Shown here piece by piece: positions 51,067-60,147 of a stretch of 64,000 nt of DNA; the stretch's first letter is position 1; the number at the start of each line of letters is the position of its first letter. The DNA comes from Streptomyces phaeolivaceus (GTDB lineage: Bacteria > Actinomycetota > Actinomycetes > Streptomycetales > Streptomycetaceae). The stretch is taken from contig NZ_CP045096.1 in NCBI RefSeq assembly GCF_009184865.1, positions 372,001-436,000 on the forward strand, given 5' to 3'. Made by a program: the position numbers and the translations under genes. A model generated the notes under the pieces. It did not search any database and had not been told where the DNA came from. It worked only from the letters and a program-made list of their open reading frames with translations.

Positions 51067-53352
51067 TCAGTGGGGGTCCGGGGCCTGTTGTCGGCGTAAC
51101 GCCGCGACGCGGCGGTACAGGTCGACCGCTTCCTGCCCCCGGCCGAGTTGTTCGAGGCAGTGGGCCTCGTCGTTGCGGCTGGTGAGGGCGTCGGGGTGGG
51201 CGGGGCCGAGGACGTGTTCGCGGGCGTCGGCGACGCGGCGGTACTCGGTGAGGGCGTCGGCCCAGCGGCCGAGCCAGCCGAGGCCGACGGCGACCTCGCG
51301 GCGGCTGACGAGGGTGTCGGGGTGGTCCGGGCCGAGGACGCGCTCGCGCAGGGCGCACACGTCGCGGGACTCGGCGAGGGCCTCCTCCCAGCGGCCGAGG
51401 CGGCCGAGGTTGACGCCGAGGCCGTGGCGGGCGCGCAGGGTCTCGGTGTCGGCGGGCCCGTGGACGCGGGTGCGGTCGTCGACCAGGGCGCGGTAGAGGG
51501 TGAGCGCGTCGGTGCTGCGGCCGAGCCGGCCGAGGCTGATGCCGACCTCGTGGCGCGCGGCGAGCGTGTCGGGGTGGTCGGGGCCGAGGGCCTGGGCCCG
51601 GGTCTCGGCGACCTCACGGTAGGTCTCCAGGGCCTCGGGCCAGCGTCCCAACTGGCCGAGCGCGTAGCCGACCTCGTACCGGGTGACGAGGGTGTCGGGA
51701 TGGTTGGCGCCGAGCACGCGGGCGCGGGCGGCGGCGACCTCGCTCGCCATGCGGTACGAGTCCTCCAGCCTGCCGAGCCTGCTGAGGTTGAAGGCGAGGT
51801 TGTGGCGGCAGCGCAGCGTGTCCGGATGGTCCGGCCCGGCGAGGCGCTCCCGGGCGGCGAGCACCGACGTATAGGCCTGGTGGGCTTCGAAGTGGCGGCC
51901 CAACTGGCCCAGCACGTAAGCCATTTCCTGCCGGGAGGCGAGAGTGTCGGGGTGGTCGGGCCCGAGGACGTTCGCACGGGCGCGGGCGACGTGGGCGAAC
52001 TCCCGCAGCGCGTCGGCGGGGCGACCGGTACGGCTGAGGGTGAAGCCGACCTCGTAGCGGCTGGCGAGGGTGTCGGGGTGGTCCGGGCCGAGGGCGTGTT
52101 CGCGTTCGGCGGCGACCGCGCGGTGCACCTCCCCGGCCTCCGTCCAGCGGCCGAGGCGGCCCAGGCTGAGGCCCGCGTTGTGCCGCCCGGTCAGGGTGGT
52201 GATCAACTCCGGTGACGGGGTGGGCCGTTCGGTGCGTACGGACCGCTCGACGCGGCCGGTGGCGGGGCGGACGATCCACTCGCCGGTGAGCCCGGCGGAG
52301 GCGTCAGGCGGGGTGAGGCCGCCGCCCCGTTCGGTGCCGGTGGCCTTGTGGCCGGTGGTCATCCCCCGGGTCCAGTACGGCAACCGGGGTTCGCGCGACG
52401 GCGGTTGCCCGGGGCGTCGCCAGGGCCCGGAGGTGGCCTCGGGGACCTGGGGGCGCGAGACGGCGGTCGGCACATGGACGCGGTCCGGGGCCGTGGCGCC
52501 GGCCGCCCGCCCCTCCCCGACCCTGCGGCCCAACTCGCCGGCGTCGTGCGGTCGTTCGTCCGGCTCCTTGGCGAGCAGGTCCAGGATGACGCGGTCGAGG
52601 TACGCGGGGATCTCGGCGCGGTGGCTGCGCGGGGGCGTCGGCTCGGTGTCGCGGTGGCCCATCAGGACCGCCCAGGCGTCGTCGAGGTCGAACGGCGGTG
52701 CCCCGGTGACGATCTCGTAGAGCACACAGCCGAACGAGTAGAGGTCGCTGCGCTGGTCGACCTCGTCGCCGCTGATCTGTTCCGGCGACATGTAGTGCGG
52801 GGTGCCCATGGCGATGCCGGTGCCGGTGAGGCGGGAGGTGAAGGTGACGTCGCGGCCGAGGCGGGCGATGCCGAAGTCGCAGATCTTCACGGTGCCGTCG
52901 GTGAGCAGCATGATGTTGGCGGGCTTCAGATCGCGGTGCACGATGCCCTGCCGGTGGGTGTAGGCGAGGGCGGCGGCCACTTGGGCGGCGATCTCGACGA
53001 CCTCGGGGACGGCCAGCGGATGGTGCCTGTTGTCCTCCAGGAGCTGGCTGAGGTTGCGGCCCTCCAGCAACTCCATGACGAGGAACAGCACCCCGTCGGA
53101 CTCGCCGAAGTCGTGGACGACGGTCACCCCCCGGTGCTGGAGCGAGGCCGCGACGCGTGCCTCGCGCCGGAAGCGTTCCCGCAGGACCCGGGTGAAGGAC
53201 TGGTCGGGCTGGGTGTTGACGGGCTTGAGGCACTTGACCGCGACCAGTCGCCCCAGCGACTCGTCTCTGGCACGCCAGACCTCGCCCATCCCCCCGCGCC
53301 CGATCAGATCGAGCAGCCGGTAACGGCCCTGGATCAGCCTGGTGTCCCCCAT
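51067..53352 (-). CDS. soluble Ser/Thr protein kinase with C-terminal TPR array
   Basis: 761-residue eukaryotic-type kinase. Kinase domain at about 11-275: Gly loop LIGRGGMGEVWRA, Lys40 in VAVKCLK, VMELLEGRNL hinge, HRDLKPANIMLL catalytic loop, DFGIARLG metal loop, GTPHYMSPEQ. A Pro/Arg linker (about 290-390) leads to eight or so 42-residue TPR units with the motif LGPDHPDTLASRxE and G-R-L/W-x-EAL. There is no membrane helix or PASTA domain. The closest Streptomyces relatives are soluble TPR kinases of unknown target. ATG 53352 is chosen over TTG 53358; GGGGG is upstream. Confidence 0.92.
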   Translation of the reverse strand: MGDTRLIQGRYRLLDLIGRGGMGEVWRARDESLGRLVAVKCLKPVNTQPDQSFTRVLRERFRREARVAASLQHRGVTVVHDFGESDGVLFLVMELLEGRNLSQLLEDNRHHPLAVPEVVEIAAQVAAALAYTHRQGIVHRDLKPANIMLLTDGTVKICDFGIARLGRDVTFTSRLTGTGIAMGTPHYMSPEQISGDEVDQRSDLYSFGCVLYEIVTGAPPFDLDDAWAVLMGHRDTEPTPPRSHRAEIPAYLDRVILDLLAKEPDERPHDAGELGRRVGEGRAAGATAPDRVHVPTAVSRPQVPEATSGPWRRPGQPPSREPRLPYWTRGMTTGHKATGTERGGGLTPPDASAGLTGEWIVRPATGRVERSVRTERPTPSPELITTLTGRHNAGLSLGRLGRWTEAGEVHRAVAAEREHALGPDHPDTLASRYEVGFTLSRTGRPADALREFAHVARARANVLGPDHPDTLASRQEMAYVLGQLGRHFEAHQAYTSVLAARERLAGPDHPDTLRCRHNLAFNLSRLGRLEDSYRMASEVAAARARVLGANHPDTLVTRYEVGYALGQLGRWPEALETYREVAETRAQALGPDHPDTLAARHEVGISLGRLGRSTDALTLYRALVDDRTRVHGPADTETLRARHGLGVNLGRLGRWEEALAESRDVCALRERVLGPDHPDTLVSRREVAVGLGWLGRWADALTEYRRVADAREHVLGPAHPDALTSRNDEAHCLEQLGRGQEAVDLYRRVAALRRQQAPDPH

Positions 53353-53547
53353 CGCCAACGATCGCCCCCGTAGTCGGCCCCGCCCCCTGGCCCGTCCAGT
53401 ATGGCGGTCTATCTGCCGACTTTGTACGGTGCCGGGCGGGAGTCGGGGCCGAGCCGTGCCATGGCGCGGAGGATGTGTCGGGGCGGAGGTTGGCGGCGCA
53501 GCCGGGCGGGAACACAGCGCAGGAGGGTTCCGGTGCGCCGCAGGCGA

Positions 53548-53815
53548 CGGGTGACCACGGCCGGTGCGGGACCCGGTCTGCCGTACAACGCGTGGGCGTA
53601 CGGCGGCGGGGAAGGCGTGTCACAGGGCCTGGGGCACCCGCGGCACCGGCCACCAGATCGCCGAGGGCGACTGGGAAGTGCGCCGGAGCGTGGTGTTCCA
53701 CGGCCACCGCTGGTACGGCACCGGTTGCCGGACCGAGGCCGAGGACCCTGACGGCGGCGGGAAGACGGACGACCACGTCTGCCTGGCCGACGGGCCTGAT
53801 CAGGAGCCACCGCGA
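53548..53815 (+). other. possible frameshifted remnant in a 579-bp gap
   Basis: The stretch 53353-53931 has no sound gene. Within it a plus-strand frame reads GAGPGLPYNAWAYGGGEGVS to about 53620; another frame continues from about 53627 with GTGHQIAEGDWEVRRSVVFH and RWYGTGCRTEAEDP to 53815, with about 90% G/C third positions. The two may be halves of one broken gene. No start, ribosome site or family is recognised. Confidence 0.25.
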
Positions 53816-53931
53816 CGCCACGGGGCCCGCCGGCGGCCGGCCCCGGCCGCTTGGAGCAGCGCCTCCCCCTCCCGCCGCACAGTGTCAGGGAGTCCCACGG
53901 TGTCAGGGAGCCGAGGACCCTCGGCCGCCCG

Positions 53932-54891
53932 TCACACCTCGGCCGGCGTCCCGTCCGTCGACTCGCCGGAGGCGCCCCCATGGGCCGGAGCGGGTACCGA
54001 CCGCGGAGTCAGCAGCACCGATCGGCGGCCGTCGACACCGACGGGCACATCGCCGTCGATGGTGATCCGCCGCAGGACGCGCGGGTGTTCGTCGGAGTCG
54101 TCGACGCCGTAGTGCTGGGTGGCTCGGTTGTCCCAGATGGCGACGTCCCCGGTCCGCCACTGCCAGCGCACGGTGTTCTCCGGACGTTCGATGTGCGACT
54201 GCAGGATTCCGACGACGGCCTGCGAGTCCCGCGCGCCGAGGCCGCTGAGCCGCTGTACGAAGTTGCCGAGCACCAGCGTGCGTTCGCCTGTCTCGGGATG
54301 GACCCGCACCACCGGGTGTTCGGTCCGGAAGGTGACCGCCGCGAACACCGCGGCCTGCCGCTCGACGTCCCGCTCGGTCAGTTCGGGGCGCACGGCCGCG
54401 TAGTCGAAGTTGTTGGTGTGCACCCCGCGCAGGTTGTCGGCCAGGATGCGCAGCGGCTCGGGGAGTCCGGCGTACGCGGTGGCGGTGTTGGCCCACAGGG
54501 TGTTGCCGCCGTAGGGCGGGATCACCTCCGCGCGCAGGATGGAGAAGGCGGGGTAGGCGGGCACGAAGGTGACGTCCGTGTGCCACTGGTTGGCCCGGCC
54601 GCCGTGCTCCTTGTCGATGCTGAGGGTGTACCGGCCGTCCGCGGACGGAACGGTGGGGTGCGCGACGGGCTCGCCGAGGAGCCGGCCGAACTCCTCGTGG
54701 CTCTCGGGGTCGAGGTGCTGCTGATCGCGGAAGAAGACGACCTTGTGCTCCAGGAGGGCGGAACGGATCGCGGCCACGGTGGCTTCGTCCAGGCCGCCGC
54801 CGAGGCGCACGCCGGAGATCACGGCACCGATGCGGCCACCGACCTTCTCGACGGTCGGAGCGGAGGTCGTGCGGGGGGCGACGGAAGTCAT
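53932..54891 (-). CDS. TauD/TfdA-family 2-oxoglutarate dioxygenase
   Basis: 319-residue Fe(II)/2-oxoglutarate oxygenase, full length. Iron ligands are His104 and Asp106 in NQWHTDVTF and His260 in [15 protein letters not shown] (about 271-277) supplies the 2-oxoglutarate Arg. The active-site neighbourhood ([31 protein letters not shown]) is that of taurine, alkylsulfatase or other sulfonate/sulfate ester oxygenases, which release sulfite or sulfate for growth. ATG 54891 has AAAGGGAA upstream. It is divergent from the ROK regulator; substrate not provable from sequence. Confidence 0.88.
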   Translation of the reverse strand: MTSVAPRTTSAPTVEKVGGRIGAVISGVRLGGGLDEATVAAIRSALLEHKVVFFRDQQHLDPESHEEFGRLLGEPVAHPTVPSADGRYTLSIDKEHGGRANQWHTDVTFVPAYPAFSILRAEVIPPYGGNTLWANTATAYAGLPEPLRILADNLRGVHTNNFDYAAVRPELTERDVERQAAVFAAVTFRTEHPVVRVHPETGERTLVLGNFVQRLSGLGARDSQAVVGILQSHIERPENTVRWQWRTGDVAIWDNRATQHYGVDDSDEHPRVLRRITIDGDVPVGVDGRRSVLLTPRSVPAPAHGGASGESTDGTPAEV

Positions 54892-54934
54892 GGGTTCCCT
54901 TTCGACGGGAGGCGGTCGGCACGCGGCCCCGAGC

Positions 54935-54975
54935 GGCGCAATAATTACTGTCTGCTTGAAATTAAATAAACACAG
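54935..54975. promoter_or_regulatory. AT-rich divergent promoter of the tauD-like and ROK genes
   Basis: The segment AATAATTACTGTCTGCTTG followed by an A-rich tract up to about 54975 is strikingly A/T-rich for this genome and lies 44-84 bp upstream of the dioxygenase ATG. It is a probable promoter/operator; no specific consensus was recognised. Confidence 0.4.
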
Positions 54976-55172
54976 ATCAACCCGCTGTGGGTCTCAGGGC
55001 ATGGCAGAAGCTTCCGTACATGTACGACGGCCGGTCAAGAGATGCCGGCCTCACTTCACAATGCCGCAACATCCCCGGCGAGCCCGCCGGACCATCGCGG
55101 AGCAGGTCGCCAAACCAGCCTCCGGCACGGCATGTTGGTCTCCGTCAGCCCCGCCAACCAGGAGGAACAGCC

Positions 55173-56405
55173 ATGTCGACCACCCTGCCCGCCGGTGAAC
55201 GCGCCTCCGGCGACGACCGGCGGACAGCGAACGCCGCGGTCGTCCTGCGGGCCGTGCTCGATCACGGCCCTGTCGCCCGTAACGGCATCGCCCGGCTGTC
55301 GGGGCTCAGCGCGTCGGCCGTCTCCCGGCAGTGCACCGATCTGCTCCGCCTCGGACTCGTGCGCGAAGTTCCCGAACTCGTCACCGCGAGCGGGGTGGGC
55401 AGGCCCCAGATCCCTGTGGATCTCGCCACGGGCGACGCGGGCGGACCACTGGTGGCGGGGGTGCACATCGGAGTGCCGGGGGCCTCTCTCGGACTGACCG
55501 ATCTACGGGGTGACGTCGTGGCCAGCGCCTACCTCGACCACAGCGGGATGCGCTCCACCGAGCTGGCCGACCACGTGGGCCGGGAGCTGGCCCGCTTCAT
55601 CGACGACCACAGGCCCGCCGGCCGACGACTGCTCGCCGTCGGAGCCGCGGTCGGCGGCCGGGTGGACCCGGAGAGTGGAACGATCCTGCGGCACGACGCC
55701 CTCGGCTGGCACCAGCGCCCTCTGGCATTCGAGCTGAGCCGCCACACCGGTCTGCCGACCTGGATCGACAACCACGCACACGCGCTCGCGCGGTCCGAGC
55801 TGCTCTTCGGCCACCCCGCCTCCCGGAACTCCCTCGTGCAACTCCTGGTGGGCAACGTGGTGGACGCCGCCTTCGCCGTCGCCGGGGTGGTGCACAGCGG
55901 CCCCCGGTCCGGCGCGAGCGATGTGGCGCACTTTCCCGTGCCCGGCAGCGACGTGGCCTGCCCGTGCGGGAGCACCGGCTGTCTGGAGGCGACCGTCTCC
56001 GAAGCCCGGCTCGTCCGCCGCGCGGTGGCGGACGGGATCATCCCGGAGCCGTCGGTCCTGCGGCTGCTGGGCGTGGCGGCGGACGGCGACCAGCGGGCGG
56101 ACGCGCTCCTGCGGGAACGGGCACGTGCGGTGGGCCGGGTGGCGGGGCTGCTCCTGGACCTCCTCAACCCGGATCTGATCGTGCTCACGGAACTGTCGTC
56201 CCTGCTCCATCCCGCCTATCTGGGGGAGGTCCGGGAGGCGGCGATCGCCCAGTCACGCGCCTGCGACGACCCGGAACGCGTCGTCGTCCCTCGGGCAGGA
56301 AAGGCCGCTCTCCTCCTGGCGGCCTCCACGGTCGCCCTCGGCCCGTTGTTCAGGGATCCGCTGCGGACTCTCGGCCCTACGGCCGCGACAATCGCTCCCA
56401 CCTGA
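55173..56405 (+). CDS. ROK-family transcriptional regulator
   Basis: 410-residue NagC/XylR-type repressor. N-terminal winged HTH at about 18-75 (AVVLRAVLDHGPVARNGIARLSGLSASAVSRQCTDLL in parts), then the ROK sugar-kinase-like domain with VGAAVGGRVDPESG and the zinc motif CPCGSTGCLEA at about 265-275. Some ROK active-site features look weak, so it is likely a regulator without kinase activity. ATG 55173 has AGGAGG upstream. Position between a TauD-like oxygenase and a leader-controlled ABC transporter suggests it regulates one or both. Confidence 0.88.
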   Translation: MSTTLPAGERASGDDRRTANAAVVLRAVLDHGPVARNGIARLSGLSASAVSRQCTDLLRLGLVREVPELVTASGVGRPQIPVDLATGDAGGPLVAGVHIGVPGASLGLTDLRGDVVASAYLDHSGMRSTELADHVGRELARFIDDHRPAGRRLLAVGAAVGGRVDPESGTILRHDALGWHQRPLAFELSRHTGLPTWIDNHAHALARSELLFGHPASRNSLVQLLVGNVVDAAFAVAGVVHSGPRSGASDVAHFPVPGSDVACPCGSTGCLEATVSEARLVRRAVADGIIPEPSVLRLLGVAADGDQRADALLRERARAVGRVAGLLLDLLNPDLIVLTELSSLLHPAYLGEVREAAIAQSRACDDPERVVVPRAGKAALLLAASTVALGPLFRDPLRTLGPTAATIAPT

Positions 56406-56477
56406 CGGACCGTCCGGGGACCACCTGGTGGACACGGCTGTTGACCGGTCCGGGAGAGCCCTGCCATTCTGCTGCGC

Positions 56478-56561
56478 ATGAACCCGGACCTGCGACTCGT
56501 GTCTCGTCGGCACATCGACTTGTGCCGACTCGCCGGCGCGATCTGTGCCGTCGGCCGCTGA
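56478..56561 (+). CDS. Cys-containing leader peptide of the ABC transporter operon (27 aa)
   Basis: Short frame from ATG 56478 to TGA 56561 with core RLVSRRHIDLCRLAGAIC, a textbook member of the actinobacterial leader peptides found before sulfur-assimilation genes; it shares RRH-(V/I)-DL-x-R-(V/L)-x-(S/G)-A-x-C with the peptide at 9917-10000. The two Cys codons would be the sensing step of a cysteine-responsive attenuator. It lies 178 bp before the substrate-binding protein gene; a GGCCTCACTGGCC hairpin (about 56684-56696) and an A/T-rich stretch follow. Function is inferred from family and location. Confidence 0.82.
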   Translation: MNPDLRLVSRRHIDLCRLAGAICAVGR

Positions 56562-56739
56562 CACTCCGCTGATCCGTTCCGGACGCCGCTCTTCACGAGC
56601 GCTGTCGCGTCTCCACGCGCCGGGTTCCGCCTCCCGCTGACATCGCCGCGCGTCCGAACGCTGTCGCCCGCTTCCCCAGCTCTGGCCTCACTGGCCTTCT
56701 ATTAATTGCTGCTGCGTCGAAAAGAATGGTCACGCCTCC

Positions 56740-58338
56740 ATGTCCTCCTCCGCACCTCGCTCTTCCGGCCCCCTGTCCCGGCGCGCCGCTCTGCGCACGA
56801 TCGGCACCGGCGCCCTGCTGGTCGGCGCAGGCGGCGCGCTCACCGGCTGCCGTTCCGCCGTCTCCGCGAACAGCGACTCCGAAGCCAAAGCGTCCGGCGC
56901 ACCCCGGCGCGGAGGCACTCTCACGCTCGCCACCAGCCTGGACTTCACCCCCGCCTTCCTGTTCACCCAGACCGCGCTGTCCTCCCAGAACCGGCTCATC
57001 TACAACACCCTCATCAGGTACGACGACCGCCTCGAACCCCAGCCGGAGCTGGCGACCTCCTGGGAGTACGCCTCCGACGGCCGGAGCATCACGCTCAGGC
57101 TCCGGGACGACGTGACGTACCACGACGGCCGGGCGTTCACGGCGGACGACGTCATCTTCGCTGTCCAGAACCTCCAGAAACCGGAACGGTCGGCCCAGCT
57201 CGCGGCCACCGCGAGAGCCGTGACGGGCTTCGAGAAGCGCGGCGACCACGAACTGGTACTGAAGCTCGCCCATCCCGTCAGCAACCTCTTCGACCTCTTC
57301 GAGTTCATGATCATCGCCGACCGGCACACCGTCGCCGAGGCGCTGGAGGGGACGAAACTCAACGGAACAGGCCCCTTCAGGTTCGTCAGGTGGCAGCCCG
57401 GGACCGGTCTCTCCCTCGCCCGCAACGACCGCTACTGGATCGCGGACCGCCCTTACCTGGACAAGGTCGAGTTCCGCGTCTACACCCAGTCCGACGCCCT
57501 CCTGGCCGCACTCCGCTCCGGACAGGCCCAGTTGACGTACCAGGTGCCCGGCAGGTCCCTCGCGACCTTCAAGGACGACGGGAACTTCACGGTCAAGGAG
57601 TACGACACCGGTCTGGGCGCTCTGTACATCGGCGCCACCGTCACCGAATCCCCCACCGACAGCAAGCCGTTCCGGCAGGCCATCGCGTGGGCAGTCGACC
57701 GTGAACGCATCGTCGCCCGAGCTCTGGGCGGCTACGGCCTGCCCTCGGCCGCGCCCTGGCCCAAGTCGTCGCCGGCCTTCACCGAGGCCGACCGCACGCA
57801 CTACACCCACGACCCGGCCAAGGCCCGTGAACTGCTCAGGTCCTCCGGCTTCTCGACCAAGGAGACACTGCCGCTCGCCCATTCGACGATCGGGCTGCAC
57901 GTCGTCGTCGCCGAGATGGTGCAGTACGACCTCAAACAGATCGGCATCAGGACACAGCTTCAGCCGACCGAACCGGTGGCGTTCCAGAAGATGCTGATCA
58001 GCGGGAAGATGCCGGCGCTGTGGGTCAACACTCACGCCTTCGCCCAGGTACAGCCGGCGACCCTCGCCGTGAGCGCGCCCCCCTTCAACGAGGCGGCGAA
58101 CACCTCGCACTTCCGCTCGGCCGCGTACACCGAGGCGGTCCAGGCCGCCTGGCGCGCGCCGGCCGAGGGGCGCCAGGCACGCGCGCTGTACCGGAGAGTC
58201 TCCGACGTGCTGCTCGACGAGGCGTTCGTGATCGAACTGGCCGTCCAGAACTCGGTGCAGGTCACCTCCGCCAAGCTGCACGGGCCGACACTCAACAAGT
58301 TCAACTACCTCAACCTCGACAACGCCCACCTGGACTGA
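56740..58338 (+). CDS. ABC transporter substrate-binding lipoprotein (oligopeptide/nickel family)
   Basis: 532-residue solute-binding lipoprotein of the SBP_bac_5 (DppA/OppA) family. A twin-Arg SRRAALR and lipobox LTGC with Cys37 lead to RRGGTLTLATSLDFTPAF, NTLIRYDDRLEPQPELATSW, VTYHDGRAFTADDVIFAVQNL, GTGPFRFVRWQPGTGL and FRQAIAWAVDRERIV. It defines what the importer takes up; the leader peptide and TauD-like neighbour point to a sulfur-containing compound. ATG 56740 has only a weak ribosome site. First structural gene of a four-gene operon. Confidence 0.92.
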   Translation: MSSSAPRSSGPLSRRAALRTIGTGALLVGAGGALTGCRSAVSANSDSEAKASGAPRRGGTLTLATSLDFTPAFLFTQTALSSQNRLIYNTLIRYDDRLEPQPELATSWEYASDGRSITLRLRDDVTYHDGRAFTADDVIFAVQNLQKPERSAQLAATARAVTGFEKRGDHELVLKLAHPVSNLFDLFEFMIIADRHTVAEALEGTKLNGTGPFRFVRWQPGTGLSLARNDRYWIADRPYLDKVEFRVYTQSDALLAALRSGQAQLTYQVPGRSLATFKDDGNFTVKEYDTGLGALYIGATVTESPTDSKPFRQAIAWAVDRERIVARALGGYGLPSAAPWPKSSPAFTEADRTHYTHDPAKARELLRSSGFSTKETLPLAHSTIGLHVVVAEMVQYDLKQIGIRTQLQPTEPVAFQKMLISGKMPALWVNTHAFAQVQPATLAVSAPPFNEAANTSHFRSAAYTEAVQAAWRAPAEGRQARALYRRVSDVLLDEAFVIELAVQNSVQVTSAKLHGPTLNKFNYLNLDNAHLD

Positions 58339-58339
58339 C

Positions 58340-59284
58340 GTGCGCACCCACCTCCTCAGGAAGATCCCGTCCGCGCTGCTGGTCCTGCTGGTCGCCTCCG
58401 TCCTGATCTTCTCGATGCTGCGGCTCGTCCCGGGGGACGCGGCCGTGACGCTGGCCGGGCCGGACGCCTCCCCCGAGTCGGTCGAGGCGATCCGCCGTCA
58501 GCTCGGGCTCGACCAGCCCCTGCCGGCGCAGTACCTGACCTGGATCAGCGACCTGGGACGCGGCGACCTGGGCCCGTCGTACACCGTCGGCGGGCAGGTG
58601 GCCGACCTGATCTCGGACGGGCTCGGGGCCACTGTCGAACTGACCCTGGGCGCCCTGTTCTTCACGGTCGTCCTCGGTCTGCTGGTCGGCGTGTCCGGGG
58701 CCGCCTCCACCCGCCGGCCGGTCCAGGCGGCGGTGCGGGCCTTCACCACCGGCGCGCTCGTCGTTCCGCCCTTCGTCACCGGCGTGGTGCTGGTACTGGT
58801 CTTCGCCGTCGGTCTCGGCATCCTGCCGTCCGGCGGCCGGGTCGGCCTTCTCGAAGCACCCGACCTGGCACTTCAGTACCTGCTGCTGCCGGCCTTCTGC
58901 CTGGCTCTGCCGAGCGCGGCCGTGCTGGGCCGTTACCTCAAGGACGGTCTCGAACGCGCGCTTGCCGAGGACTGCGTCCGCACCGCCGCCGCGGCCGGCG
59001 TCTCCCCTCGGCGGCTGCTGTGGCGGCACGCCCTGCCCGGCGCCCTGCCGCCCGTGGTCACCCTGCTCGGCATGCAGACCGGTCAGCTCCTGGGCGGCGC
59101 GGTCCTGGTGGAGTCGATCTTCGCCTGGCCCGGCCTGGGACAACTGGCCGAACAGGCTCTGCTCAAGCGGGACTACCCCGTCGTGCAGGACCTGCTGCTG
59201 CTTCTCGTCACGGTCTTCGTCCTCGTCCAATTGCTCACAGACCTGCTCTACGTCCTGCTCGACCCGCGCGTCCGGTGGGAGTGA
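58340..59284 (+). CDS. ABC transporter permease (DppB-like)
   Basis: 314-residue inner-membrane permease with six helices: LLVASVLIFSMLRLVPGDAAV at the N-terminus, the periplasmic loop with IRRQLGLDQPLPAQYLTWI, and the EAA loop ALAEDCVRTAAAAGVSPRRLLWRHALPG that contacts the ATPase. GTG 58340 starts 1 bp after the preceding stop (TGACGTG), so coupled. Confidence 0.92.
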   Translation: MRTHLLRKIPSALLVLLVASVLIFSMLRLVPGDAAVTLAGPDASPESVEAIRRQLGLDQPLPAQYLTWISDLGRGDLGPSYTVGGQVADLISDGLGATVELTLGALFFTVVLGLLVGVSGAASTRRPVQAAVRAFTTGALVVPPFVTGVVLVLVFAVGLGILPSGGRVGLLEAPDLALQYLLLPAFCLALPSAAVLGRYLKDGLERALAEDCVRTAAAAGVSPRRLLWRHALPGALPPVVTLLGMQTGQLLGGAVLVESIFAWPGLGQLAEQALLKRDYPVVQDLLLLLVTVFVLVQLLTDLLYVLLDPRVRWE

Positions 59285-59286
59285 CC

Positions 59287-60147
59287 ATGAACACCACAGC
59301 CCTCCTCCCCCGTCGCGCGCGCACCGCGGGCCGTCGGCCCCCCTACCTCGCCGCACTGACGACCCTTCGCGGACGCCTCGGACTGCTCCTGGTCGGCCTG
59401 GTGGTGCTGGCCGGTCTGTTCGCCCCGCTCCTCACCTCGACCGGTCCGACCGACCAGAGCAGTGACCCGCTCCTCTCCCTGGGCAGCCCCGGCCACCCGC
59501 TCGGCACCGACGACCTGGGCCGCGACCTGCTCAGCCGAGTGCTGTACGGCATCCGGACGGATCTGGAGGTGATCGCCGTCGCCGTCCCGCTGGGCATACT
59601 GGCCGGCTGCGCGCTCGCGCTGTCGGCCGCCGTCCACCCGGTCGCGGACACCGTGGTGCAACGGGTCTTCGACCTTCTGCTGGCCTTCCCCGGCCTGATC
59701 CTGGCGCTCGCCGTCACCGCCGTCCTCGGCCCCGGGCGGCTGCCGGTGATCGTCGTCATCGCATTGGCCGAAATACCGGTGTTCGGGCGGCAGTTGCGGG
59801 CCGGAATCCTGATCCAGCGGGAACGCGAGTACGTTCTCGCCGCGCGCCTGGGCGGCGCCCGGAAGGCGCGTCTGCTGCTACGGCACATCCTGCCCAACTG
59901 CCTGGACCCCCTGGTGGTGCAGATCTCCGTCTCCCTCACCGTCGCCGTCTTCATCGAGGGCGCGATGAGTTTCCTGGGCGTCGGCGTGGCCCCGCCCGAA
60001 CCCACCCTCGGTGGTGTGCTCAACCAGGCGATGCCCTATCTGGCCCAGTCGCCGTCCCTGTCCGTCGGCCCCCTGCTCGCCATCCTGCTGCTCGTCCTCG
60101 GACTCTCGCTGCTGTCCGAGGCCCTCAACCGGGAGATCCGCCGATGA
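59287..60147 (+). CDS. ABC transporter permease (DppC-like)
   Basis: 286-residue permease: HPLGTDDLGRDLLSRVLYGIR near the N-terminus, six helices, and EAA loop REYVLAARLGGARKARLLLRHILPN; SFLGVGVAPPEPTLGG is the DppC-family signature. ATG 59287 is 2 bp after the DppB-like stop; a GTG at 59281 is an alternative. Its end overlaps the ATPase ATG (ATGA). Confidence 0.92.
   Translation: MNTTALLPRRARTAGRRPPYLAALTTLRGRLGLLLVGLVVLAGLFAPLLTSTGPTDQSSDPLLSLGSPGHPLGTDDLGRDLLSRVLYGIRTDLEVIAVAVPLGILAGCALALSAAVHPVADTVVQRVFDLLLAFPGLILALAVTAVLGPGRLPVIVVIALAEIPVFGRQLRAGILIQREREYVLAARLGGARKARLLLRHILPNCLDPLVVQISVSLTVAVFIEGAMSFLGVGVAPPEPTLGGVLNQAMPYLAQSPSLSVGPLLAILLLVLGLSLLSEALNREIRR

Noticed and set aside
51100..52200. 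Regularly spaced repeats that could look like a CRISPR or satellite array
   Set aside because: The period is 126 bp and in frame with the kinase C-terminus; the repeats encode TPR units and are diverged at silent positions.
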